From Prosopocoilus inquinatus (lineage: Eukaryota; Arthropoda; Insecta; Coleoptera; Lucanidae), in contig CM069873.1 of assembly GCA_036172665.1 (NCBI GenBank), positions 37,190,001 to 37,254,000 of the forward strand: DNA of 64,000 bases. The letters are read 5' to 3'. The notes under the pieces were generated by a model, which worked only from the letters and a program-made list of their open reading frames with translations, searched no databases and had not been told where the DNA came from. Positions 24,454 through 37,507 of the stretch are shown here, piece after piece. The position numbers were made by a program, and so were the translations under genes. Numbering within the stretch: the first letter of the stretch is position 1; each line of letters starts with the position of its first letter.

Positions 24454-26987
24454 TTATTTATTTATCATGTTATTTGACGTATCGATGGACTCTAGTAACT
24501 CTGATGTGAGATACGAAGTTTTTGGGCGCAGCAGGAGCTGGAAATAGTTTTAAACGAAGCAAAACGTATTAGCGTTGTTCCTGTGATGTATCTAATAGAT
24601 CCTTACTTAGCTACTATGTTATTTGACGTTTGGATGGACTCCAGTAACTCTAATGTGAGATACGAAATTTTCGGACGCAGCAGAAGCTGGAAATAGTTTT
24701 AAACGAAACAACACGCATTAGCGTTGTTCCTGTGATGTATCTAATCGATCCTTACTCATCTCTCATGATATTTGACGTTTGAATAGACTCCAGTAACTCT
24801 GATGTGAGATACAAAGTTCTCGGACGCAGCAGAAGCTGGAAATACTTTTAAACGAAACAACACGCATTAGCGTTGTTCCTGTGATGTATCTAATCGATCC
24901 TTACTCATCTATCATTATATTTGACGTTTGGATGTACTACAGTAACTCTGATGTGAGATACAAAGTTTACGGACGCAGCAGAAGTTGGAAATAGTTTTAA
25001 TCGAAACAACACGCATTAGCGTTGTCCCTGTGATGTATCTAATCGATCCTTACTCATCTATCATGTTATTTGGCGTCTCGATGGACTCCAGTAACTCTGA
25101 TGTGAGATACAAAGTTTTCGGACGCAGCAGAAGCTGGAAATAGTTTTAAACGAAACAACACGCATTAGCGTTGTTCCTGTGATGTATCTAATCGATCCTT
25201 ACTCATCTATCATGTTATTTGGCGTTTCGATGGACTCCAGAAACTTTGATGTGAGATACGAAGTTCTCGGACGCAGCTGAAGCTGGAAATAGTTTTAAAT
25301 GAAACAACACGTACTAGCGTTGTTCCTGTGATATATCTAATCGATCCTTACTCATCTATCATGTTATTTGGCGTTTCGATGGACTCCAGAAACTTTGATG
25401 TGAGATACGAAGTTCTCGGACGCAGCTGAAGCTGGAAATAGTTTTAAATGAAACAACACGTACTAGCGTTGTTCCTGTGATGTATCTAATCGATCCTTAC
25501 TCATCTATCATGTTGTTTGGCGTCTCGATGGACTCCAGTAACTCTGATGTGAGATACGAAGTTTTTGGACGCAGCAGGAGCTGGAAATAGTTTTAAACGA
25601 AACAACACGCATTAGCGTTGTTCCTGTGATGTATCTAATCGATCCTTACTCATCTATCATGTTATTTGGCGTCTCGATGGACTCCAGTAACTCTGATGTG
25701 AGATACAAAGTTTTCGGACGCAGCAGAAGCTGGAAATAGTTTTAAACGAAACAACACGCATTAGCGTTGTTCCTGTGATGTATCTAATCGATCCTTACTC
25801 ATCTATCATGTTATTTGGCGTTTCGATGGACTCCAGAAACTTTGATGTGAGATACGAAGTTCTCGGACGCAGCTGAAGCTGGAAATAGTTTTAAATGAAA
25901 CAACACGTACTAGCGTTGTTCCTGTGATATATCTAATCGATCCTTACTCATCTATCATGTTATTTGGCGTTTCGATGGACTCCAGAAACTTTGATGTGAG
26001 ATACGAAGTTCTCGGACGCAGCAGAAGCTGGAAATACTTTTAAACGAAACAACACGCATTAGCGTTGTTCCTGTGATGTATCTAATCGATCCTTACTCAT
26101 CTATCATGTTATTTGGCGTCTCGATGGACTCCAGTAACTCTGATGTGAGGTACAAAGTTTTCGGACGCAGCAGAAGCTGGAAATAGTTTTAAATGAAACA
26201 ACACGCATTAGCGTTGTTCCTGTGATGTATCTAATGGATCCTTACTCATCTATCATGTTATTTGACGTTTCGATGGACTCTAGTAACTCTGATGTGAGAT
26301 ACGAAGTTTTTGGACGCAGCAGGAGCTGGAAATAGTTTTAAACGAAACAACACGTATTAGCGTTGTTCCTGTGATGTATCTAATCGATCCTTACTCATCT
26401 ATCATGTTATTTGACGTTTGGATGGACTCCAGTAACTCTGATGTGAGATACAATGTTCTCGGACGCAGCAGAAGCTGGAAATAGTTTTGAACGAAACAAC
26501 ACGTATTAGCGTTGTTCCTGTGATGTATCTAATCGATCCTTACTCATCTATCATGTTATTTGACGTTTGGATAGACTCCAGTAACTCTGATGTGAGATAC
26601 AAAGTATTCGGACGCAGCAGAAGCTGGAAATAGTTTTAAACGAAACAGCACGCATTAGCGTTGTTCCTGTGATGTATCTAATCGATCCTTACTCATCTAT
26701 CATGTTATTTGGCGTTTCGATGGACTCCAGAAACTCTGATGTGAGATAAAAAGTTCTCGGACGCAGCAGAAGCTGGAAATAGTTTTGAACGAAACAACAC
26801 GCATTAGCGTTGTTCCTGTGATGTATCTAATCGATCCTTACTCATCTATCATTATATTTGACGTTTGGATGGACTACAGTAACTCTGATGTGAGATACAA
26901 AGTTTACGGACGCAGCAGAAGCTGGAAATAGTTTTAAACGAAACAACACGCATTACCGTTGTTCCTGTGATGTATCTAATCGATCCT
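24416..26987 (+). repeat. Duplicated block B, copy 2 (about 2.57 kb)
   Basis: Counterpart of 10559-13279, one monomer shorter. It joins block C at its left through a few tens of bases common to both types, and runs on the right into the first monomers of 10-monomer HOR copy 4. A private change is CTCTCATG near 24761 in place of CTATCATG. Confidence 0.75.
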
Positions 26988-27674
26988 TACTCATCTATCA
27001 TTTTATTTGACGTTTGAATGGACTCCAGTAACTCTGATGTGAGATACAAAGTTCTCGGACGCAGCAGAAGCTGGAAATACTTTTAAACGAAACAACACGC
27101 ATTAGCGTTGTTCCTGTGATGTATCTAATCGATCCTTACTCATCTATCATTATATTTGACGTTTGGATGGACTACAGTAATTCTGATGTGAGATACAAAG
27201 TTTACGGACGCAGCAGAAGCTGGAAATAGTTTTAATCGAAACAACACGCATTAGCGTTGTTCCTGTGATGTATCTAATCGATCCTTACTCATTTATCATG
27301 TTATTTGGCGTCTCGATGGACTCCAGTAACTCTGATGTGAGATACAAAGTTTTCGGACGCAGCAGAAGCTGGAAATAGATTTAAACGAAACAACACGCAT
27401 TAGCGTTGTTCCTGTGATGTATCTAATCGATCCTTACTCATCTATCATGTTATTTGGCGTTTCGATGGACTCCAGAAACTTTGATGTGAGATACGAAGTT
27501 CTCGGACGCAGCTGAAGCTGGAAATAGTTTTAAATGAAACAACACGTACTAGCGTTGTTCCTGTGATATATCTAATCGATCCTTACTCATCTATCATGTT
27601 ATTTGACGTTTCGATGGACTCTAGTAACTCTGATGTGAGATACGAAATTTTCGATCGTAGCAGAATCTGGAAAT
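26185..27674 (+). repeat. 10-monomer higher-order repeat, copy 4 (1490 bp)
   Basis: All ten types are in the standard order, from the GGATCC-bearing monomer (hexamer at 26236) to GATCGTAGCAGAATC (27651). It is the first member of a second tandem pair. An AACAGCACG change is seen near 26646. Confidence 0.85.
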
Positions 27675-29164
27675 AGTTTTAAATGAAACAACACGCATTA
27701 GCGTTGTTCCTGTGATGTATCTAATGGATCCTTACTCATCTATCATGTTATTTGACGTTTCGATGGACTCTAGTAACTCTGATGTGAGATACGAAGTTTT
27801 TGGACGCAGCAGGAGCTGGAAATAGTTTTAAACGAAACAACACGTATTAGCGTTGTTCCTGTGATGTATCTAATCGATCCTTACTCATCTATCATGTTAT
27901 TTGACGTTTGGATGGACTCCAGTAACTCTGATGTGAGATACAATGTTCTCGGACGCAGCAGAAGCTGGAAATAGTTTTGAACGAAACAACACGTATTAGC
28001 GTTGTTCCTGTGATGTATCTAATCGATCCTTACTCATCTATCATGTTATTTGACGTTTGGATAGACTCCAGTAACTCTGATGTGAGATACAAAGTATTCG
28101 GACGCAGCAGAAGCTGGAAATAGTTTTAAACGAAACAACACGCATTAGCGTTGTTCCTGTGATGTATCTAATCGATCCTTACTCATCTATCATGTTATTT
28201 GGCGTTTCGATGGACTCCAGAAACTCTGATGTGAGATAAAAAGTTCTCGGACGCAGCAGAAGCTGGAAATAGTTTTGAACGAAACAACACGCATTAGCGT
28301 TGTTCCTGTGATGTATCTAATCGATCCTTACTCATCTATCATTATATTTGACGTTTGGATGGACTACAGTAACTCTGATGTGAGATACAAAGTTTACGGA
28401 CGCAGCAGAAGCTGGAAATAGTTTTAAACGAAACAACACGCATTACCGTTGTTCCTGTGATGTATCTAATCGATCCTTACTCATCTATCATTTTATTTGA
28501 CGTTTGAATGGACTCCAGTAACTCTGATGTGAGATACAAAGTTCTCGGACGCAGCAGAAGCTGGAAATACTTTTAAACGAAACAACACGCATTAGCGTTG
28601 TTCCTGTGATGTATCTAATCGATCCTTACTCATCTATCATTATATTTGACGTTTGGATGGACTACAGTAATTCTGATGTGAGATACAAAGTTTACGGACG
28701 CAGCAGAAGCTGGAAATAGTTTTAATCGAAACAACACGCATTAGCGTTGTTCCTGTGATGTATCTAATCGATCCTTACTCATTTATCATGTTATTTGGCG
28801 TCTCGATGGACTCCAGTAACTCTGATGTGAGATACAAAGTTTTCGGACGCAGCAGAAGCTGGAAATAGATTTAAACGAAACAACACGCATTAGCGTTGTT
28901 CCTGTGATGTATCTAATCGATCCTTACTCATCTATCATGTTATTTGGCGTTTCGATGGACTCCAGAAACTTTGATGTGAGATACGAATTTCTCGGACGCA
29001 GCTGAAGCTGGAAATAGTTTTAAATGAAACAACACGTACTAGCGTTGTTCCTGTGATATATCTAATCGATCCTTACTCATCTATCATGTTATTTGACGTT
29101 TCGATGGACTCTAGTAACTCTGATGTGAGATACGAAATTTTCGATCGTAGCAGAATCTGGAAAT
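27675..29164 (+). repeat. 10-monomer higher-order repeat, copy 5 (1490 bp)
   Basis: Second member of the tandem pair with copy 4, with the same ten types in order. It is the counterpart of copy 1 inside duplicated block A. A private GAATTTCTCGG change lies in monomer 9. Confidence 0.85.
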
Positions 29165-29320
29165 AGTTTTAAATGAAACAACACGCATTAGCGTTGTTCC
29201 TGTGATGTATCTAATCGATCCTTACTCATCTATCATGTTATTTGACGTTTGGATGGACTCCAGTAACTCTGATGTGAGATACAAAGTTCTCGGACGCAGC
29301 AGAAGCTGGAAATAGTTTTG

Positions 29321-31009
29321 AACGAAACAACACGTATTAGCGTTGTTCCTGTGATGTATCTAATCGATCCTTACTCATCTATCATGTTATTTGACGTTTG
29401 GATGGACTCCAGTAACTCTGATGTGAGATACAAAGTTTTCGGACGCAGCAGAAGCTGGAAATAGTTTTAAACGAAACAACACGCATTATCGTTGTTCCTG
29501 TGATGTATCTAATCGATCCTTACTCATCTATCATGTTATTTGACGTTTGGATGGACTCCAGTAACTCTGATGTGAGGTACAAAGTTTTCGGACGCAGCAG
29601 AAGCTGGAAATAGTTTTAAACGAAACAACACGCATTAGCGTTGTTCCTGTGATGTATCTAATCGATCCTTACTCATCTATCATGTTATTTGACGTTTCGA
29701 TGGACACCAGTAACTCTAATGTGAGATACGAAATTTTCGGACGCAGCAGGAGCTGGAAATAGTTTTAAACGAAACAACACGCATTAGCGTTGTTCCTGTG
29801 ATTTATCTAATCGATCCTTACTCATCTATCATGTTATTTGACGTTTGAATGGACTCCAGTAACTCTGATGTGAGATACAAAGTTCTCGGACGCAGCAGAA
29901 GCTGGAAATAGTTTTGAACGAAACAACACGTATTAGCGTTGTTCCTGTGATGTATCTAATCGATCCTTACTCATCTATCATGTTATTTGACGTTTCGATG
30001 GACACCAGTAACTCTAATGTGAGATACGAAATTTTCGGACGCAGCAGGAGCTGGAAATAGTTTTAAACGAAACAACACGCATTAGCGTTGTTCCTGTGAT
30101 TTATCTAATCGATCCTTACTCATCTATCATGTTATTTGACGTTTGAATGGACTCCAGTAACTCTGATGTGAGATACAAAGTTCTCGGACGCAGCAGAAGC
30201 TGGAAATAGTTTTGAACGAAACAACACGCATTAGCGTTGTTCCTGTGATGTATCTAATCGATCCTTACTCATCTATCATGTTATTTGGCGTTTCGATGGA
30301 CTCCAGAAACTCTGATGTGAGGTACAAAGTTTTCGGACGCAGCAGAAGCTGGAAATAGTTTTAAATGAAACAACACGCATTAGCGTTGTTCCTGTGATGT
30401 ATCTAATGGATCCTTACTCATCTATCATGTTATTTGACGTTTCGATGGACTCTAGTAACTCTGATGTGAGATACGAAGTTTTTGGACGCAGCAGGAGCTG
30501 GAAATAGTTTTAAACGAAACAACACGTATTAGCGTTGTTCCTGTGATGTATCTAATCGATCCTTACTCATCTATCATGTTATTTGACGTTTGGATGGACT
30601 CCAGTAACTCTGATGTGAGATACAATGTTCTCGGACGCAGCAGAAGCTGGAAATAGTTTTGAACGAAACAACACGTATTAGCGTTGTTCCTGTGATGTAT
30701 CTAATCGATCCTTACTCATCTATCATGTTATTTGACGTTTGGATGGACTCCAGTAACTCTGATGTGAGATACAAAGTATTCGGACGCAGCAGAAGCTGGA
30801 AATAGTTTTAAACGAAACAACACGCATTAGCGTTGTTCCTGTGATGTATCTAATCGATCCATACTCATCTATCATGTTATTTGGCGTTTCGATGGACTCC
30901 AGTAACTCTGATGTGAGATACAAAGTTTTCGGACGCAGCAGAAGCTGGAAATAGTTTTGAACGAAACAACGCGTATTAGCGTTGTTCCTGTGATGTATCT
31001 AATCGATCC
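29321..31009 (+). repeat. Triplicated block C, copy 3 (1689 bp)
   Basis: Same order as the other two copies. It lies wholly inside block A copy 2, so its similarity to copy 1 is partly explained by that larger duplication. The independent relation to copy 2 at 22765-24453 is what makes it a separate event. Confidence 0.75.
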
Positions 31010-31623
31010 ATACTCATCTATCATGTTATTTGGCGTATCGATGGACTCCAGTAACTCTGATGTGAGATACAAAGTTCTCGGACGCAGCTGAAGCTAGAAA
31101 TAGTTTTGAACGAAACAACACGTATTAGCGTTGTTCCTGTGATGTATCTAATCGATCCTTACTTATCTACTATGTTATTTGAAGTTTCGATGGACTCCAG
31201 TAACTCTGATGTGAGATACGAAATTTTCGAACGCAGCAGAATCTGGAAATAGTTTTAAATGAAACAACACGTATTAGCGTTGTTCCTGTGATGTATCTAA
31301 TCGATCCTTACTTATCTATCATGTTATCTGACGTTTCGATGGACTCCAGTAACTCTAATGTGAGATACGAAATTTTCGGGCGCAGCAGAAGCTGGAAATA
31401 GTTTTGAACGAAACAACACGTATTAGCGTTGTTCCTGTGATGTATCTAATCGATCCTTACTTATCTACTATGTTATTTGAAGTTTCGATGGACTCCAGTA
31501 ACTCTGATGTGAGATACGAAATTTTCGAACGCAGCAGAATCTGGAAATAGTTTTAAATGAAACAACACGCATTAGCGTTGTTCCTGTGATGTATCTAATC
31601 GATCCTTACTCATCTATCATGTT

Positions 31624-34230
31624 GTTTGACGTTTCGATGGACTCTAGTAACTCTGATGTGAGATACGAAGTTTTTGGACGCAGCAGGAGCTGGAAATAGT
31701 TTTAAACGAAACAACACGTATTAGCGTTGTTCCTGTGATGTATCTATTCGCTCCTTACTTAGCTACTATGTTATTTGACGTTTCGATGGACTCCAGTAAC
31801 TCTAATGTGAGATACGAAATTTTCGGACGCAGCAGAAGCTGGAAATAGTTTTAAACGAAACAACACGTATTAGCGTTGTTCCTGTGATGTATCTATTCGC
31901 TCCTTACTTAGCTACTATGTTATTTGACGTTTCGATGGACTCCAGTAACTCTAATGTGAGATACGAAATTTTCGGACGCAGCAGAAGCTGGAAATAGTTT
32001 TGAACGAAACAACACGCATTAGCGTTGTTCCTGTGATGTATCTAATCGATCCTTACACATCTATCATTATATTTGACGTTTGGATGGACTACAGTAACTC
32101 TGATGTGAGATACAAAGTTTACGGACGCAGCAGAAGCTGGAAATAGTTTTAAACGAAACAACACGCATTACCGTTGTTCCTGTGATGTATCTAATCGATC
32201 CTTACTCATCTATCATTTTATTTGACGTTTGAATGGACTCCAGTAACTCTGATGTGAGATACAAAGTTCTCGGACGCAGCAGAAGCTGGAAATACTTTTA
32301 AACGAAACAACACGCATTAGCGTTGTTCCTGTGATGTATCTAATCGATCCTTACTCATCTATCATTATATTTGACGTTTGGATGGACTACAGTAACTCTG
32401 ATGTGAGATACAAAGTTTTCGGACGCAGCAGAAGCTGGAAATAGATTTAAACGAAACAACACGCATTAGCGTTGTTCCTGTGATGTATCTAATCGATCCT
32501 TACTCATCTATCATGTTATTTGGCGTTTCGATGGACTCCAGAAACTTTGATGTGAGATACGAAGTTCTCGGACGCAGCTGAAGCTGGAAATAGTTTTAAA
32601 TGAAACAGCACGTACTAGCGTTGTTCCTGTGATATATCTAATCGATCCTTACTCATCTATCATGTTATTTGACGTTTCGATGGACTCTAGTAACTCTGAT
32701 GTGAGATACGAAATTATCGATCGTAGCAGAATCTGGAAATAGTTTTAAATGAAACAACACGCATTAGCGTTGTTCCTGTGATGTATCTAATCGATCCTTA
32801 CTCATCTATCATGTTATTTGACGTTTGGATGGACTCCAGTAACTCTGATGTGAGATACAAAGTTCTCGGACGCAGCAGAAGCTGGAAATAGTTTTGAACG
32901 AAACAACACGTATTAGCGTTGTTCCTGTGATGTATCTAATCGAACCTTACTCATCTATCATGTTATTTGACGTTTGGATGGACTCCAGTAACTCTGATGT
33001 GAGATACAAAGTTTTCGGACGCAGCAGAAGCTGGAAATAGTTTTAAACGAAACAACACGCATTACCGTTGTTCCTGTGATGTATCTAATCGATCCTTACT
33101 CATCTATCATGTTATTTGACGTTTGGATGGACTCCAGTAACTCTGATGTGAGGTACAAAGTTTTCGGACGCAGCAGAAGCTGGAAATAGTTTTAAATGAA
33201 ACAACACGCATTAGCGTTGTTCCTGTGATGTATCTAATGGATCCTTACTCATCTATCATGTTATTTGACGTTTCGATGGACTCTAGTAACTCTGATGTGA
33301 GATACGAAGTTTTTGGACGCAGCAGGAGCTGGAAATAGTTTTAAACGAAACAACACGCATTAGCGTTGTTCCTGTGATGTATCTAATCGATCCTTACTCA
33401 TCTATCATGTTATTTGACGTTTCGATGGACACCAGTAACTCTAATGTGAGATACGAAATTTTCGGACGCAGCAGGAGCTGGAAAAAGTTTTAAACGAAAC
33501 AACACGCATTAGCGTTGTTCCTGTGATTTATCTAATCGATCCTTTCTCATCTATCATGTTATTTGACGTTTGAATGGACTCCAGTAACTCTGATGTGAGA
33601 TACAAAGTTCTCGGACGCAGCAGAAGCTGGAAATAGTTTTGAACGAAACAACACGTATTAGCGTTGTTCCTGTGATGTATCTAATCGATCCTTACTTATC
33701 CACTATGTTATTTGACGTTTCGATGGACTCCAGTAACTCTGATGTGAGAGACGAAATTTTCGAACGCAGCAGGATCTGGAAATAGTTTTAAATGAAACAA
33801 CACGCATTAGCGTTGTTCCTGTGATGTATCTAATCGATCCTTACTCATCTATCATGTTATTTGACGTTTTGATGGACTCTAGTAACTCTGATGTGAGATA
33901 CGAAGTTTTTGGACGCAGCAGGAGCTGGAAATAGTTTTAAACGAAACAACACGTATTAGCGTTGTTCCTGTGATGTATCTAATCGATCCTTACTCATCTA
34001 TCATGTTATTTGACGTTTGGATGGACTCCAGTTCCTCTGATGTGAGATAAAAAGTTCTCGGACGCAGCAGAAGCTGGAAATAGTTTTAAACGAAACAACA
34101 CGCATTAGCGTTGTTCCTGTGATGTATCTAATCGATCCTTACTCATCTATCATGTTATTTGGCGTTTCGATGGACTCCAGTAACTCTGATGTGAGATACG
34201 AAGTTTTTGGACGCAGCAGGAGCTGGAAAT
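31624..34230 (+). repeat. Transition stretch between the 10-monomer and 8-monomer HOR domains
   Basis: Two neighbouring monomers share TATCTATTCGCTCC with TTAGCTACTATG, a variant I saw only here. They are followed by a degraded HOR series: types 5, 6 and a 5/8 hybrid, then 9 and 10, ending at 32740. Fragments resembling block C follow (GGACACCAG with GTGATTTATC near 33430). A GGAAAAAGTT change lies near 33481 and a CTTTCTCATC change near 33543. All spacing is 149 bp. Confidence 0.65.
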
Positions 34231-34528
34231 AGTTTCAAACGAAACAACACACATTAGCGTTTTTCCTGTGATGTATCTAATCGATCCTTATTTATCTATC
34301 ATGTTATTTGACGTTTCGATGGACTCTAGTAACTCTGATGTAAGATACGAAGTTTTTGGGCGCAGCAGGAGCTGGAAATAGTTTTAAACGAAGCAACACG
34401 TATTAGCGTTGTTCCTGTGATGTATCTAATAGATCCTTATTTATCTATCATGTTATTTGACGTTTCGATGGACTCTAATAACTCTGATGTGAGATACGAA
34501 ATTTTTGGACGCAGCAGAAGCTGGAAAT

Positions 34529-34676
34529 AGTTTTAAATGAAACAACACGCATTAGCGTTGTTCCTGTGATGTATCTAATGGATTCTTACCATCTATCATG
34601 TTATTTGACGTTTCGATGGACTCTAGTAACTCTGATGTGAGATACGAAGTTTTTGGACGCAGCAGGAGCTGGAAAT
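34529..34676 (+). repeat. 148-bp monomer (single-base deletion, TTACCATC)
   Basis: TTACTCATC is shortened to TTACCATC in a monomer that also has CTAATGGATTC. The same combination occurs at 38700 and 45842, so the three share one origin. Confidence 0.85.
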
Positions 34677-35299
34677 AGTTTTAAACGAAACAACACGTAT
34701 TAGCGTTGTTCCTGTGATGTATCTAATCGATCCTTACTCATCTATCATGTTATTTGACGTTTGGATGGACTCCAGTAACTCTGATGTGAGATAAAATGTT
34801 CTCGGACGCAGCAGATGCTGGAAATAGTTTTGAACGAAACAACACGTATTAGCGTTGTTCCTGTGATGTATCTAATCGATCCTTACTCATCTATCATGTT
34901 ATTTGACGTTTGGATGGACTCCACTAACTCTGATGTGAGATACAATGTTTTCGAACGCAGCAGAACCTGGAAATAGTTTTAAACGAAACAACACGCATTA
35001 CCGTTGTTCCTGTGATGTATCTAATCGATCCTTACTCATCTATCATGTTATTTGGCGTCTCGATGGACTCCAGTAACTCTGATGTGAGATACAAAGTTTT
35101 CGGACGCAGCAGAAGCTGGAAATAGTTTTAATCGAAACAACACGCATTAGCGTTGTTCCTGTGATGTATCTAATCGATCCTTACTCATCTATCATGTTAT
35201 TTGACGTTTGGATGGACTCCAGTAGCTCTGATGTGAGATACAATGTTCTCGGACGCAGCAGATGCTGGAAATAGTTTTGAACGAAACAACACGTATTAG

Positions 35300-36155
35300 C
35301 GTTGTTCCTGTGATGTATCTAATCGATCCTTACTCATCTATCATGTTATTTGGCGTCTCGATGGACTCCAGTAACTGTGATGTGAGATACAAAGGTTTCG
35401 GACGCAGCAGAAGCTGGAAATAGTTTTAAACGAAACAACACGCATTAGCGTTGTTCCTGTGATGTATCTAATCGATCCTTACTCATCTATCATGTTATTT
35501 GACGTTTCGATGGACTCTAGTAACTCTGATGTGAGATATGAAGTTTTTGGACGCAGCATGAGCTGGAAATAGTTTTAAACGAAACAACACGTATTAGCGT
35601 TGTTCCTGTGATGTATCTAATCGTTCCTTATTTATCTATCATGTTATTTGACGTTTCGATGCACTCTAGTAACTCTGATGTGAGATACGAAGTTTTTGGA
35701 CGCAGCATGAGCTGGAAATAGTTTTAAACGAAACAACACGTATTAGCGTTGTTCCTGTGATGTATCTAATCGATCCTTATTTATTTATCATGTTATTTGA
35801 CTTATCGATGGACTCTAGTAAATCTGATGTGAGATACGAAGTTTTTGGGCGCAGCAGGAGCTGGAAATAGTTTTAAACGAAGCAACACGTATTAGCGTTG
35901 TTCCTGTGATGTATCTAATAGATCCTTACTTAGCTACTATGTTATTTGACGTTTCGATGGACTCCAGTAACTCTAATGTGAGATACGAAATTTTCGGACG
36001 CAGCAGAAGCTGGAAATAGTTTTAAACGAAACAACACGCATTAGCGTTGTTCCTGTGATGTATCTAATCGATCCTTACTCATCTATCATGTTATTTGACG
36101 TTTCGATGGACTCCAGTAACTCTAATGTGAGATACGAAATTTTCGGGCGCAGCAG
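35300..36155 (+). repeat. Duplicated block E, copy 1 (856 bp)
   Basis: Matches 46754-47609 at offset 11454 bp, which equals 77 monomers minus the 19 bp lost in the five short monomers between. Shared rare features are AACTGTGATG with AAAGGTTTCGG, CAGCATGAGC in two successive monomers, TAATCGTTCC, and AGTAAATCTG. Confidence 0.75.
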
Positions 36156-36315
36156 AAGCTGGAAATAGTTTTAAACGAAACAACACGCATTAGCGTTGTT
36201 CCTGTGATGTATCTAATCGATCCTTACTCATCTATCATGTTATTTGGCGTTTCGATGGACTCCAGTAACTCTGATGTGAGATACGAAGTTTTTGGACGCA
36301 GCAGGAGCTGGAAAT

Positions 36316-37507
36316 AGTTTCAAACGAAACAACACACATTAGCGTTTTTCCTGTGATGTATCTAATCGATCCTTATTTATCTATCATGTTATTTGACGTT
36401 TCGATGGACTCTAGTAACTCTGATGTAAGATACGAAGTTTCTGGGCGCAGCAGGAGCTGGAAATAGTTTTAAACGAAGCAACACGTATTAGCGTTGTTCC
36501 TGTGATGTATCTAATCGATCCTTACTCATCTATCATGTTATTTGACGTTTGGATGGACTCCAGTAACTCTGATGTCAGATACAAAGTTCTCGGACGCAGC
36601 AGAAGCTGGAAATAGTTTTGAACGAAACAACACGTATTATCGTTGTTCCTGTGATGTATCTAATCGATCCTTACTCATCTATCATGTTATTTGAAGTTTG
36701 GATGGTCTCCAGTAACTCTGATGTGAGATACAAAGTTTTCGGACGCAGCAGAAGCTGGAAATAGTTTTAATCGAAACAACACGCATTAGCGTTGTTCCTG
36801 TGATGTATCTAATCGATCCTTACTCATCTATCATGTTATTTGACGTTTGGATGGACTCCAGTAGCTCTGATGTGAGATACAATGTTCTCGGACGCAGCAG
36901 ATGCTGGAAATAGTTTTGAACGAAACAACACGTATTAGCGTTGTTCCTGTGATGTATCTAATCGATCCTTACTTAGCTACTATGTTATTTGACGCTTCGA
37001 TGGACTCCAATAACTCTGATGTGAGATACAAAGTTTTCGGACGCAGCAGAAGCTGGAAATAGTTTTAAACGAAACAACACGCATTAGCGTTGTTCCTGTG
37101 ATGTATCTAATCGATCCCTACTCATCTATCATTTTATTTGACGTTTGGATGGACTCCAGTAACTCTGATGTGAGATACAAAGTTTACGGACGCAGCAGAA
37201 GCTGGAAATAGTTTTAATCGAAACAACACGCATTAGCGTTGTTCCTGTGATGTATCTAATCGATCCTTACTCATCTATCATTTTATTTGACGTTTGGATG
37301 GACTCCAGTAACTCTGATGTGAGATACAAAGTTTACGGACGCAGCAGAAGCTGGAAATAGTTTCAAACGAAACAACACGCATTACCGTTGTTCCTGTGAT
37401 GTATCTAATCGATCCTTATTTATCTATCATGTTATTTGACGTTTCGATGGACTCTAGTAACTCTGATGTGAGATACGAAATTTTTGGACGCAGCAGAAGC
37501 TGGAAAT
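36316..37507 (+). repeat. 8-monomer higher-order repeat, copy 1 (1192 bp)
   Basis: In order: GTTTCAAACG with TTATTTATC and GAAGTTTCTGGG; GATGTCAGATAC; TTGAAGTTTGGATGGTCTCC; AGTAGCTCTG with CAGATGCTGG; TTAGCTACTATG with GACGCTTCG; two CATTTTATTTG with GTTTACGG monomers; TTATTTATC with GAAATTTTTGG. It is in tandem with copy 2. This copy has TTACTCATC where others have TTACTTATC in monomer 3. Confidence 0.8.

Larger units (their letters stand above)
26957..31623 (+). repeat. Duplicated block A, copy 2 (4667 bp)
   Basis: Counterpart of 13547-18213 at offset 13410 bp. It contains the second half of HOR copy 4, all of HOR copy 5, block C copy 3 and the CTTATCTACTATG monomers after it. Differences noted are single bases, such as CGAATTTCTCGG near 28987 and GATCCATACT near 30861. 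The right edge passes into a CATGTTGTTTGACG monomer. Confidence 0.8.
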
